This document shows, piece after piece, positions 35,237 through 52,839 of a DNA stretch of 64,000 bases. Each line of letters opens with the position of its first letter. Within the stretch, counting starts at the first letter, position 1. The stretch lies in the NCBI GenBank assembly GCA_000469685.2, contig LS997564.1, forward strand, positions 40,938,240-41,002,239, in the 5' to 3' direction. The notes beneath the pieces are model-generated. The model worked only from the letters and a program-made list of their open reading frames with translations, did no database searches and was not told the origin of the DNA. The stretch comes from Haemonchus contortus (Eukaryota > Nematoda > Chromadorea > Rhabditida > Trichostrongylidae). The position numbers and the translations under genes are program-made.

Positions 35237-38027
35237 GTTGAATGCCTGTTGTGAATATGGAGCGCTTGCTTTCCAGCTTGATATTTATATCTCCTTGACG
35301 CCTAAAACTTGGTTATATGTCAGCCACATTCGCGGATTTTATATTTTATGGATTCTTGAATAAGAATTCATGGTTTTCTATTGGGCCGTTACATTTCCTG
35401 CGCTCTCGAATATTGCTTGAACGGAAAAGAACTCAACCAAGAGGTTTTCCATGTGAGTAGCCTCAATATCTCTGGTTCAATGGCCTCTGAATTCACATAT
35501 CATAGCTGTTTAGTATCCATAAAAGTTTCTTAGTGTCCAAGAACGACTCTCAGCAAATGTCGACATTCGTCACCCTGAGGCACATGTTCCCATAACGTTG
35601 TCCCTATGCTCTCCAAGAGGAGAACCATCCAAGTGCTCTTTCAGATGAATGTGAAGAAGTCTACCTGCTTCTCCAGCATTCTCCTTTTGAGTGTGATAAC
35701 ACGATACCAATTGCACAGAACCGGATGTCATACAGTCTCCTTCCTAACGGATTTCGCATATGATACAAGGCGTTGTACAGAGGCTGACATATAGGCGATT
35801 CAGGACTACCAGTGCCTTCAAACAACTGATTATACAACAGGCCTGAATCCTAAATGGCTTATGAGATAATCCGCTAGAAAGAATATGGGGTCCCTTCGCA
35901 TACCATATGTGGCGCTGTCATATCGGAAAAAGGCCTAGATAGGGCGCTATAAATGCTCAAGAATGTCCAGTGTGTATGTGCGGACGATGTTCAACGGCAA
36001 TGTAGAGGCTGGGAACCCATATAGGAAGTCTAACAACTTGTCATGACCCATGGCGGCCGTGGAAGGCAATTCTGGACGGTTTTGGCCTGATGTAGCTCTT
36101 GCGCAATAGCAACAACTGAAATCTCGTCCAAACACCCCATCCTTATTATTTCGTCATGGTAATCTCGTATAACCTATATTTTCACTACTTTTGAGGAGCC
36201 TTATTTCTCTCAAGATTTCTTTCGACTTTTCTTGCTTCCTTCACTGCCAATGCCCTATTCCCAACCAATAATTTCGCTTTTCGACCTAAAAGTGGTAGCT
36301 CGAAATTATCGTGAACCGTGTCCTGATGGTTCAAGGAGGAATGTTCGCATTACTGTGTTCAAACGATGACAGTAATCCGTTTGTCATATGTAACGAAGAA
36401 ATGTGATGAATCAAATCTTTCCGGGACCAGCTGTGTTCTAATTCTGTCTTCTGCCGTTGCATCTCATAAAGGCAAAATCAAAAAATAAATGTTCAATGAT
36501 GTTTGATGCCATTGTGAATGGTTGGTTCTTGAACGCCATCAAAACATCCTGCTTCGAGGCTTTGTTTTACGATTGAATGCTCGAATCAAGAATTCTTCTC
36601 GCTAATACATGCTGATGGCACTCCAAGGCCGTTAGGCATGCTCAATTTTCGTTTCGAACAGAGAAAATTCATAGGCCTTTCACGCGAATAAATTCGTCCC
36701 CAATTTTGTTTTTATGGCCTTTGAATTCATTTAATAGTAGAAGTTTCCCACGAGCAGAGGGCTCGTCATGGATGTCACGGATTCCCATGAATCCAAGTTG
36801 GAATGGTGCAATACTAAAATTACATAACGACGGGAAAACCACAATCGCTTCCAATGTTCGTCAATCGTCATTCTTTATGTAAGGCTGACAAATCACATCA
36901 GTTTTCACCGAACCTGGGCAAGTCTGTTATCTCCGATTATTTGCTTCGTGCTGGTAAGTATTCCCTATACTCTCTGTCAGATAAGCTACTTCCCTGCTGC
37001 AATGGACATCTGAGAATAGGGATTTTTGTTCGAACTCAGGATGTTCTAGGATTCCAACGAATCCATCTCGAACAGCAAATAGTCTTCAATAATGACACCT
37101 CTGTCGGAAGAGGTTGAAAGATGGCGAAATGACAACCCTTTCAGCACAGCGTAAAATTATCAAAGATAAAATCCGTCTTGTAAAGAAGAGTAGTCAAGAA
37201 CTCAAGCACGGGTTGAATCTTTCCTGCTCATGGTACCTTATCCCCACCGTTAACCGCAGTTTACTCTATCATTGTAAAGCCGGATAGATTTTGAATGATT
37301 TCCAGCTGTAACCTACATATACGGTACTTTGTTGAAGCACTGAATCTGAACTAACGATTTATACAGCGCTATCTATAACGAAACATTGGTGTGAAGAGAT
37401 CCCAAAAAGCTTAATAATCTGCAGTAAAATTGATAAAACTTCAACAACTGAACAACTGAGAAATAGCCAAACAGGTTACTCAAAATACAGTCCGAAGCAC
37501 AGCAGAAAATCGACGTCTGATCCAAGCATGGTATGCAACGATCGGAACACCCTTGAAGATAAGCACGCACATCCTCCTGTAAGACCGAGAATCCATTTGG
37601 GGGAAGAGGCAGGCAAAACACTGGCGGTAAGAACAGGAACGTCAACACATGCACCATCTACCGCGGGTGGTTTGGGTTTTGTAGAGATTTTTGCAAACTT
37701 TTAGCAGATTCAAATATGAGAACTCCGACTTATCCCTACTCAACAAAAAGTCATCTATGTTTCCTGAGAAAAAAGCTGCGACCATTCCGACAGTAAAGCC
37801 GGAGTTGGTAGAGCTCGACCACAACGACTAGATAACCACAAATGTAGTGAATATTGGGAGCGGGAGTCAAGCGCTCGTGACGTGTAATTGCTGATGGAAG
37901 GAGTGTAATTGCTCTGTGGTAAAAAGAAACAAAACAGGAGAGAATCCGCAAATCCAAACGATCCACAAAAAAAAACATGAAATAGTGAATTACGTCAACA
38001 GAGACAATTCCTGACCTTAACAAACGG
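35237..38027. other. Spacer between secreted-protein copy 4 and DDX42
   Basis: This is probably the ancestral version of the repeated spacers. The block 37,373-37,690 lies just downstream of the DDX42 stop and corresponds to the multi-frame-open blocks in the other units. Here it differs by single-base indels, which argues against coding function. A frame at 35947-36135 resembles the one at 4331-4528 only in its C-terminal part. No confident gene. Confidence 0.5.
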
Positions 38028-44268
<6,241 letters not shown>

Positions 44269-44276
44269 CTGAAATC
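44269..44276 (-). promoter_or_regulatory. Probable trans-splice acceptor at DDX42 start
   Basis: On the minus strand GATTTCAG ends directly before the ATG at 44268. An acceptor abutting the start codon is typical of spliced-leader addition in nematodes. An upstream in-frame ATG at 44292 would add eight residues if no splicing occurred. Confidence 0.55.
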
Positions 44277-44817
44277 CTTGGTTATGAAACATTTTGAAGC
44301 TTTTTTCGAAGTCGACAGCTTGTTATAAGCCAGAACCTCGTTGCAACGGACGTGCCGGAAAAAAATTATGTGGCTCTAAAGTAGCCACCAAAACTACGAG
44401 AAAGGCCTTCGATCTTCAAAATATAAGTTCTGCGGTAGTTATGGGATGTAAAATGAGGTCATAACTAAGCACCCACTTGAAAATTTGCCATAAGTTAGGC
44501 GGATCGATGAAATAGATGAATAATAAAGTCATATTTAGTTAGAAAAGTTCTACCAGTCTTCCAATTTACAGGGAAAATGTAAGAAGATTTTGTACTAATT
44601 GTAAAGGTTTCACTTAGAAAAGTCGCTCAAACATCGACATCAACTTTGAAGCCAAATGAAAAAAGAACCAGCTGATTAGTAACTCAAATATGAAGTCATT
44701 AGCCAAATGAAGGCTTTCCGTTCACGTTATAATTAAATGTTACTTCCAACAATGATTGAAAAAAGTGAAAAATGTCCTTGTTCTGATGCATGAATCCAGC
44801 AGATTGTGAGTGGTGCT

Positions 44818-46047
44818 ACAGAGCAAACCGCCTTGGAGAGCATCTATCGCCGCCAGCGCGCGGTCGCGTAGCGGTTTCAGTTATTTCCCTTCTATCCCTC
44901 TGGCATTGGAGCGCGATATTGTTTGCGCGCCATTTTCAAAAATGCACCACGTGACCCCTAGCTGCAGGAAACCCGTTCATCAAAACAGTTCAGTGCATCT
45001 TCAGAATACATGGAACTGTCTTATCGAGTAAGCAGCGGTAGTTAAAGCACTCACCCACTGGTTAAATAGTTCTCGATGAACTCTCTTTAATGAATGAGTT
45101 GGAGAGGAGTTGAAATCAAGCATGAAGACTTGCTATATGACGTAAAAACTGTGAAATGGCCTGAATGGTGAGCCTTAGGGCGTTCAATGACCTATGAATG
45201 AAGAATAGTCCAATATTAAACAACTCTAGAGAACTACATCGCTTCTGTAAAGGTTGTTTGATATCGCAAGCAAGCGAAAATACCGAAAAAAAGAAGCGAA
45301 CCGAACTGTTTCAACCATTTTCCAGAAACTTGGAATGAAATATATTGAACTTATTTATTACACATGGAAATACTCTTGAAATCGTTGGAATTGATATTGG
45401 AGTTTTTCCTTCCAAAAAACTCATTTTAAGAAGAGAACCCCCACTTTTTTAAACTGTCATTATCCTCTTTGGCTGACAAGTTTTAGCTCGATTAGTAGCG
45501 AGTGCGGGCAGCATAATTCCCGCTGAGTCTTCGCACCTAATTAAGGTCACTTCGCGCCCAGGTGCGAAGCGAGCTTGATTAGGTGCGATCGAAAATATAT
45601 TCCCGTACCCACAACTGTTAGCAATTACTACTCATTTGCATCAAAAAGGTCCTTTTCAGCTTTATTGGGCCTACTCAATCAGTGTTCCCACCGATCTCAG
45701 AGCCCAATTCCGACCGATCTATCTACCGATCACAATCTATTAACCAAATTTTCTAGCGTAACACTTGGATGTGCGACCAACACTCACATAATGATGGCAG
45801 GAGGACAGACAATTCTTTGATGTTTACATTGATGTGAATCATTATATCATCAAGAAAATTCCCAATATTCATTACTCGTTCCCGTCGGTATGCATCGATA
45901 TGTCGTTTATAGCTTTTGGGATCCGTTTCCTCTCTATTATTACTCGGCATCATCAGTTAACCTGTTCTTTCACGCGCCCCAATGGCAAAAACGCGACGCG
46001 ACCGCGCGCTGGCGGCGATGGATGCTCTCCAAGGCGGTTTGCTCTGT
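44818..46047. repeat. GC-rich terminal-inverted-repeat pair, possible 1.2-kb element
   Basis: 44,818-44,873 and 45,992-46,047 are reverse complements over about 55 bp with few mismatches (shared core ACAGAGCAAACCGCCTTGG and CGCCAGCGCGCGGTCGCG). Weaker similarity continues outward and inward. The interior encodes nothing recognisable. It could be a non-autonomous DNA transposon, but no target duplication was identified. Confidence 0.5.
45531..45588. repeat. Short interrupted palindrome
   Basis: TCGCACCTAATTAAG (45531-45545) pairs with CTTGATTAGGTGCGA (45574-45588) with one mismatch. An inner CTTCGC/GCGAAG stem lies between. It lies inside the inverted-repeat pair, between its two arms. No polymerase III or terminator role is evident. 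Confidence 0.6.
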
Positions 46048-46732
46048 ACCGGCACTCGCAGATTGTAGTAATAGAGAAAAAACTGGGTTTTTGTCGCATT
46101 ACCGTAGGTTAAACAAGGTTTTGCATAAATTTGATCGAACTGGTTTCAGGGTTCGACGATTTCAATGGCGAGCACTACTTAAAGCACCTTTTGAGCCAAA
46201 ACTAGAGTGCGAAGGATTCTTTAGCGGTTAAAGAAGAATTATCGAGAAAAAAAACATATAGAAAACCACACACAAACAGATCAATACGAAAGTTGGTGAA
46301 ACTTTGAAAGCGTCGAGGCCATCGCCAGCGGCACCGCGCGCGACGTCGTCGAGTTTCGCGGTGTCGGTGCTGCGCGGACGATGCTCTACGATGGACGGCT
46401 ACGGCCTTTTTTACCTTCTTAGTCCAACTTGTCAAAAGCAAAACTAGCAATTATGTCCCCACATGCACTATAGTGGAAAAACACACGGTTTTCGGTTGGT
46501 TCGGTGTGGGAGTTTGGGAGGGAATCACGGCTATACTGATTGTCTTGTAGCAATGTCTCCATGAAGACGAGGTAAGTGTTTCTACCCAAGTGCGGAGTTT
46601 TCCTTTTAACGCTCCTGTTCGGATCAGCGGATGTTGTTGAACAGGAAGGGGATCCTAAGTGGCGTGAATAGGTCCTCGTCGAGTAACCGATAACGAATAG
46701 CTTCATACCTCGCAGGGTGGTTCTACCACTCC

Positions 46733-46912
46733 GGAGTCTGTTAGTTGGTATCGGTCTCGTCTGGGAAGGTAAAGGCGCTGATTTCGACTTAGGCTGACCA
46801 CCGCAAGCCATTTCATAAACTGCATACGCATTCGAACATGGCACGGCGATTCTCAATGGGAGTCGATTGCGGGGCGCATCCCGAAATGGGACCGACCAAC
46901 GCCAACGACCTC
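46733..46912 (+). repeat. SINE 3' fragment
   Basis: It shares the SINE body ('gttagttggtatcggtc', 'aaggcgctgattt', 'ccaccgcaagcc', 'gggcgcatccc') but lacks the tRNA-like head. Confidence 0.55.
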
Positions 46913-49790
46913 ATAGTCATTTGAATGCATGGCAGATCCCAAGGTGAGATTGGCTAAAGGCAATCAATTCATCCTCAAATCATGTTTCCAGTAGTGAATG
47001 AATCTGAGCCTCGATTCGAGGTGTTCGAAAGAGCTTGTTTTTAACTAGATGGAGGAATCATGTAAACAGCGAAAACAGGGACTTTTCTGGATAATATTGC
47101 GAAAAGCATTGTTGTTTAGAAATTGATTTAATCTCAAAGGAAGAAGCCATATGCCTTCTATTTTTCGAATTAGCAATCATCAAATAACGTCCGAACTTGC
47201 GAGGCTATGCAGAGGGGGGAAGATCTGAAAGACAGAAGAGCAGCTGTTCTGGCCAGAGCCATCGGGACCGGGTAGACCATTCATAATTCCCACTAGAGCA
47301 TCGCCAATTACATTCCCCTACGATTCCCACCCGGATCTCTTCGACGCTACATCTATCTGCCTTCCCACCACCTTAGGCAGGATTAACATGTCGTTCTTAC
47401 AGTTCTTCTTCCAAAGCTACAATATGTCCATCAGCCTATCCAACCGAGTAGGATTCTATCGTCTGATTTTCCATGCATTGGCAAAAGCCATAAAAAATGA
47501 TGGATTACCCTGGGATAGCCTGTCGAGCTGTTTGGGAATGACCCAGCCTGAGTTCCTTATCGTCATAACTACGTGATTCCTCTTTCTTTACACATAACCG
47601 AACCCCGTGCTGAGTGGCCATCCCCTCTGCCTACTGCAACTGCCCGAATTTGTCTCATGTTGCCGCACGCGACGTCGCGGACGACTTGCCATGTCTCCAG
47701 CTGGTAATGGACAATACTTCGTGACGTGTCTAGCTATGTGGCGAGTATTTTCTCTGTTCTCCGCCAGTAGAAGGTTTTTCTTATAGTATTTTTGAAATTC
47801 CGATGTCTTAGGAGTTTTTTCCCATTTGGGAAACGTCCCTGTCGAACTATATATCGTTCTAACGATATCTTTCGGTTTCAAAGCAGGTTTTCAGATTTCC
47901 TCGGAAAGTGTTTTGATCAGGAGTTATTTCTTGCATGTGCGGTAGGATTTCCTTTCCATTATTTAAGAATTCGAATGTTTTTTCTTATTATATACTCTGA
48001 AGTTGCTTAATGCTTCCTTAATGTGCTTCGGCAATCGATTTCCTTTGGAGCTTTATCCGTAATGTCAAAAGCTACCTCCTGTTTCTTGCCTGCCCCCTTA
48101 CCCCTCGTGAGCATCTTTACCAGTATGGTGGTACTTGAGAAAATCGTGGCTTTTATTCTGATTATTCATAGTCTGAGTTGAGTTTTATGCTACATACAAG
48201 CTGAATCCTTCACCTTATCGTCATTTTACTATGAATTTCATCAATATAGTCGAAGTTTTGATAAAAATTGTAAATATTGGGGGCTGAAGCTGCTACACAT
48301 ATATCTTTTCCGCTATATGACATTCTTTTCATTCTTAAAAAAACGATGTTGGAATCTGTGCAACGGTGATTTGTCATTGCCCTTACGTATTGCCTTTTGC
48401 TGGATGTCCGTTCATGTTCGGCTCGTTGTTTTCTTTTTTCCAGAAGCCTCTTTCCTACCTGTTGATAGAGGAGAGATGGGTGACTAGGTTCCTAGATGGT
48501 AGTATGACTGAAATTGCCTAATGACATCCTTTCTTGTGCGTCATTTCCATCCGTTCAGAGTGCAATCCCGATTAGAGCTTGCCTTTGTGGAGTTCGTTGG
48601 CGATATTTTACATGAATTCACTACAAATTACAAATATAATATGGTACGATTAACTGGTGGTCAGGCAGTGGCCAGTCTGCTCGAACTGAATATAATCGCT
48701 GCAAATTCAACCGGCCCCTCGGGGACCTTATTTACGAATTCTTTTCGTGTGTATCACAATTCATACATCTAAGTAAACAATGATAATCGAGTATTTGCTG
48801 CTTTCTCTTGTTGCCTTTCACGTTCTGAAATCTATATCTCTCGAAATGGAAAATTGCCTTCTACTAGGAATATTATATTCCTTTTTTTCTTGCGCACGAT
48901 TCTCGAGAAGGGTTTTCTTTTGTATTTTCGCCTTCCTTGGAATCTGAGCACTTGTAACTCATGTATTCAATGCTTCTGTGCTTTTGCTTTACCGTCATTC
49001 AGTTTTTTAACGGTGCATAAGTTATTGGGCCTGAATTTACGAAAAATTTGTGGGTCCAAAGACCTGAAAGCTTTACAAATTACATCATCACGCTGACGAA
49101 GACCACTTTCTAACTAGTAACAACTCGGAGCGATGAAATAACAACCAAATAGAAATTCCAACAAGTCACTCGTGTCAGCTCTACCAACACCGAATCGTTG
49201 CGTTTGTTGAATTCATAACCACCTGACTTTCTCTTTTGTGCTTTCCAAGCAGTGCTACCAAGCTATTCCTTCGTTTTTTAACTAAATGTTCTTCATATGA
49301 GCGACGCCCTTAACCAACTGGTGTTCAATGATGTCTCCCTGGCTTTCTGTCGACCAAAGGACGCGACTATCTGGATCCTGCTTTTTAGACAGCTTTTCAT
49401 ACACTGCTACTTAACTGTAATCTACCACATGATGGTTATTGAAGATAAAACTTAGTTTTAGTTGAAAACATGAAAAACCCTCTGTCTGCTTCGTGTGTCA
49501 TGCTGTTGCGCCGTGTATGCGTCAGGATTAGCTATTTGGTGGGCTGATATTCTGAACTCCCCCAGCCTCTGAAAGCTGTTAAGCGATCTATCGAGAGCTC
49601 GGTTTTGGCTTACAAGTACAGCACGGTGCCAGAAACTTCGGGAGGCTTTCTGGGTTAGGCACGGAAGGCACCGAAATACAAGCATGAACAACGAACAACG
49701 AGTACATCAACATAGCTGCTGACCTCTTGCCTTACATCTCTATCTGTGAGCTCGATAATGGGCCCTGATACGTGTCACTTCACGATACCA

Positions 49791-50298
49791 TTAATGGAAT
49801 GTAATCAACCGTGCAGTCTCATTTCCTGTATCGTTTCTAAAAATTGAGCAGTTTGTTGGGGTCGGTGGAATTGGTGTGAGTAACTTGTGAGAATTCCATT
49901 CAGTTGGAAGTCCTTCGGTCTGATTGCAACTAGTTAAGAGCTGGTCCTCGTCAAGCGCGATAGGTAACACTCCAGGACGAAACACTTTCGGCTTCGAAAA
50001 CGACGAATTTGTCGAAGTGTCAGATACAATAAGTGATCCACCGGGAAAACAGTTTACGGCACAAAAACATTGAATATTTATTTCTTTTCCTTTTTCGATT
50101 GATTCTATCGTATATTCAGTATAGCGAGGCCACAAAGCCGTTCTCATGCCAATCTACCATATCTTCAAACCTACTATGAAGAAGAATTGTACAATTTTCG
50201 TTCCATAGGTTTATGTCGCAGTAGGGATTATCACTGCCGAACCCCTTCGTCTGAATTCTTCTGCTAAAGCTTAGGAAAAGTTTAATTCTATGTTCCAT
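49791..50298 (-). pseudogene. Possible decayed coding fragment, divergent from IMMP1
   Basis: Two minus-strand frames, 50116-50298 (60 codons) and 49791-50147 (118 codons), overlap. Together they read like one protein-like sequence, rich in Asn, Ser, Thr, Pro and several Cys, if a single-base shift near 50,118 is allowed. I recognise no family. The first ATG lies only 8 bp from the IMMP1 start on the other strand, which makes an active gene unlikely. It may instead be chance open sequence. Confidence 0.25.
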
Positions 50299-50300
50299 TG

Positions 50301-50305
50301 TTCAG
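50301..50305 (+). promoter_or_regulatory. Probable trans-splice acceptor at IMMP1 start
   Basis: TTCAG lies directly before the ATG at 50306, as for DDX42. This suggests spliced-leader addition at the first codon. Confidence 0.5.
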
Positions 50306-52332
50306 ATGCGAGTGAATCGGATTTTCGGAAAAAATAAGGTTCTACGATATTTTGCGGGTGCAGGCGTCTTCTATTGTGTTGCTCACACCATAGCTCGTCA
50401 TGTGGGTGAGCTGGTGATTTGCTCCGGGCCTTCAATGCATCCTACGATTCACGATGGTGATCTGGTCCTGGCCGAAAGGCTAAGTGAGTTTACTTTCTAT
50501 TATTGATGCTATAAATAGCCTTTTGCCTTCGTTCATGGCTTTTTATTTAGTACTGTACTGTGCTCGTAGGAAATCAATAGGAAGGTCTCGAGGGTAGAGA
50601 TTTTGTATCCATAGACCTTTTTAAAATTTTAACTTAATGCTCCTATGTAGTCAAGTGTACCATCGGTTCCCCGAATCGAACCATCTTTCAATTGAGGACT
50701 TGCCATCATCATGCACGATTGAATTTGTGCATCAATTATTAATAAGATGCGTTTAACAGTGAATACAGTACAAAAAACATTCTGTCAATAATCCTAGCAT
50801 GCAACCGGTGCACAACGATTGCTCAAACATTTCTTAACAGCTATTTGCCTACTCACTGAACCATATTCACTTGTAGCTCGCATAGCCTCCACGTACTCTA
50901 AACCTGCTTGGGCCGGCTCATAGTGCGCATTATTCATTCAACTCTTTATTACTTGGGCTGTGGTAGGGTTCTTTGAAGACTACGTTCACCATTCTCGCTT
51001 CCCTCTGCTGTTATGGTATAGGAATTCTCTCTTGAATTGTTACTTCTGAATATTTAGCACCATCGATTCGGTCCATTCACTGCTCTGTCTCTGTTCTATT
51101 TCTTAGAGGGGGGGGGGGGGGGGGTGATAGGGTAGTTTATTCGAAGGTTTTGCTTAGCAGCCGTCCCAAAAATGCTATAATTCACAAACTTTCAAGCTCT
51201 CATCTAAAAGTCTTTTGCAGGCGATTTGTTCTTTAACTCGGAACTGACTTGACGTAATAATTTTGTTGTTAATTTAAGACAAAATTCACAGTTGGTAAGC
51301 TCTAGTGTTTTAATATTCAAGGATTTTTCAATCTATGATTTCGAAGTAAATTCGGGAACATCCCACATTTTTTCGAGTGATTTGCTAGAGCATTTTGTTT
51401 CAGGTGTGAACACTGGAAATATACATCGCGGTGATATTGTTGGATGTTTGAGTCCTCACGAACCGGAACAGCTATTATGTAAACGGGTGGTTGCTAAGGT
51501 AATAATTCACTTGAGTTTCTGTTTGCAGTTTGTGTTCTGTTTTTTGATGATAGCGATTTTCTAAATTAGGTGAAAAGCATAAACAATCCAGTTCGGGAAC
51601 GATGGCCTTTGATTAATATAGAACTTGTTCTTTTTTTCTTAGCCTTTCTTCGATCCTCTGAAACTGCAACATGATCTACTTGTTCTGCTGGCCTTCCAGA
51701 ACAGAAAAATAAAAAGTTAACCAGTACCGCTGGAGTGTTACATTAGTCTTTGGAGTAGTCATGAGTAGCTTCAAAATGGAGGCATTGCTAACTTCAGCTG
51801 CGTAATCAAACCGGCATTGATTTATAAAGTTAATCGATATCCGATTTTCAAACGATTTCACAACGCCCCTTGAACCAGCTTTGTCTTATCGCCTAGCCTA
51901 TTTAGATTCAAATTGGTGAAATACTGAGTTTTCATGTGTTCCGATTATGATCTAGAGCAGAATGGGAATTTAGAGTACATTATTTCATAATATTTTTTCA
52001 TATTGTTGTTTAGGAAGCCGATTCCGTTGATTCACCTCTTTTGCCGAATTCGCGAGTACCACGTGGGCATGTGTTTCTACAAGGTGATAACCCTATGGCC
52101 TCCACAGATTCACGGCATTTTGGTCCTGTTCCATTAGGACTGGTTCAAATACGACTTAGTCTTCGTATATGGCCGGTCTCCAGGTATTCGAGCTCACTTA
52201 TGTACATAGATCAGTTTTATGTTTTTCGTTAGCCTGTTGAAAGTTACGCGATTATAATTGGTTTTTGAGGTTTGGTTGGCTGTCAGATCACTGGTTCTGG
52301 GAAACGGAGGAAGACGTAAAACGAAATTCTAG
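50306..52332 (+). CDS. IMMP1L: Mitochondrial inner membrane protease subunit 1 (S26 signal peptidase)
   Basis: Inferred exons are 50306-50483, 51404-51498, 52014-52183 and a tentative last exon 52287-52332, about 162 aa, close to the usual length of about 166. The enzyme cleaves intermembrane-space sorting signals as part of the inner membrane peptidase complex. A hydrophobic N-terminal segment (about residues 15-30) can anchor it. The catalytic Ser is in 'GPSMHPT' (Ser43) and the catalytic Lys in 'LLCKRVV' (Lys86). The third family box 'GHVFLQGDNPMASTDSRHFGPVP' is complete from 52,068 on, followed by 'LRIWPVS'. The last exon was chosen for phase and acceptor (TGTCAG) and has no recognisable motif. 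Intron 1 is 920 bp and contains a run of 17 G. GBF1 starts about 500 bp downstream on the same strand. Confidence 0.9.
51108..51124 (+). repeat. G17 tract in IMMP1 intron 1
   Basis: It is an uninterrupted run of 17 guanines on the plus strand. Such runs form G-quadruplexes and in C. elegans are deletion-prone without the FANCJ-type helicase DOG-1. The length here may also be a sequencing artefact. Confidence 0.9.
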
Positions 52333-52839
52333 TGGTGATGCTCCGAAATCGAAATTTTATCCTCGCAACTGATTAGTTTCGCAATTGATAAGTTTTAAAA
52401 AGCATAGCTTGGAACATTATGTTCAAACGCTTTACATTGTGTAGCATTATTACGGGTATTTTCAATTGTAATTTTATAGTTTGATCGAGAGCATAGCGAT
52501 GATCTTTTATACAATATTGTATACTGCTGTGCTCGATGTGTGATGAGGTTGCTACCTCGCAAAGATTGATGCTCATCCCTTCCAGTTTTATAGCCATTTT
52601 CAGGAATCCTGAAAATAAATCTTGATGCAGTCCATGCCCTTTTTGTCGTTCCAGTGGTACTTGCCGTGGTGAACTATATAACGTGTTGTTTGCAGTTTCA
52701 TGTCTTGTCATGCCCCAGATCTCGATCTTGTTCGCTGTTTCTTGCGTAATTTATACCACTGTGCATATTCTCGTGAATCCCATTTTAAAAGTATTAAGGT
52801 TGGCTGGTCTCTATCCTGATTATCGACTACAACGGCATA
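52333..52839. other. IMMP1-GBF1 intergenic region
   Basis: About 500 bp with no separate gene. TTGTTTGCAG near 52,687-52,696 is a candidate trans-splice acceptor for GBF1. Open frames at 52373-52711 (minus) and 52683-52904 (plus) have no family features; the plus frame overlaps GBF1 exon 1 out of frame. Confidence 0.5.

Larger units (their letters stand above)
44277..49790. other. Gene-poor intergenic region
   Basis: I see no gene here with conserved motifs. It contains a pair of GC-rich inverted repeats (44,818-44,873 and 45,992-46,047), a hairpin (45,531-45,588), another GC-rich stretch near 46,310-46,410, and a SINE 3' piece (46,733-46,912). Open frames of 60-145 codons at 46419-46856, 47388-47576 and 47588-47881 have no recognisable domains. 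The first overlaps the SINE. The left end should carry the DDX42 promoter and the right end that of IMMP1. Confidence 0.5.

Noticed and set aside
45531..45588. Hairpin as a tRNA or terminator
   Set aside because: It has no A or B boxes, no cloverleaf and no T-run of a polymerase III terminator.
46419..46856. 145-codon minus-strand open frame
   Set aside because: About a quarter of it lies in the SINE fragment (46,733-46,912), and there is no signal, domain or splice support.
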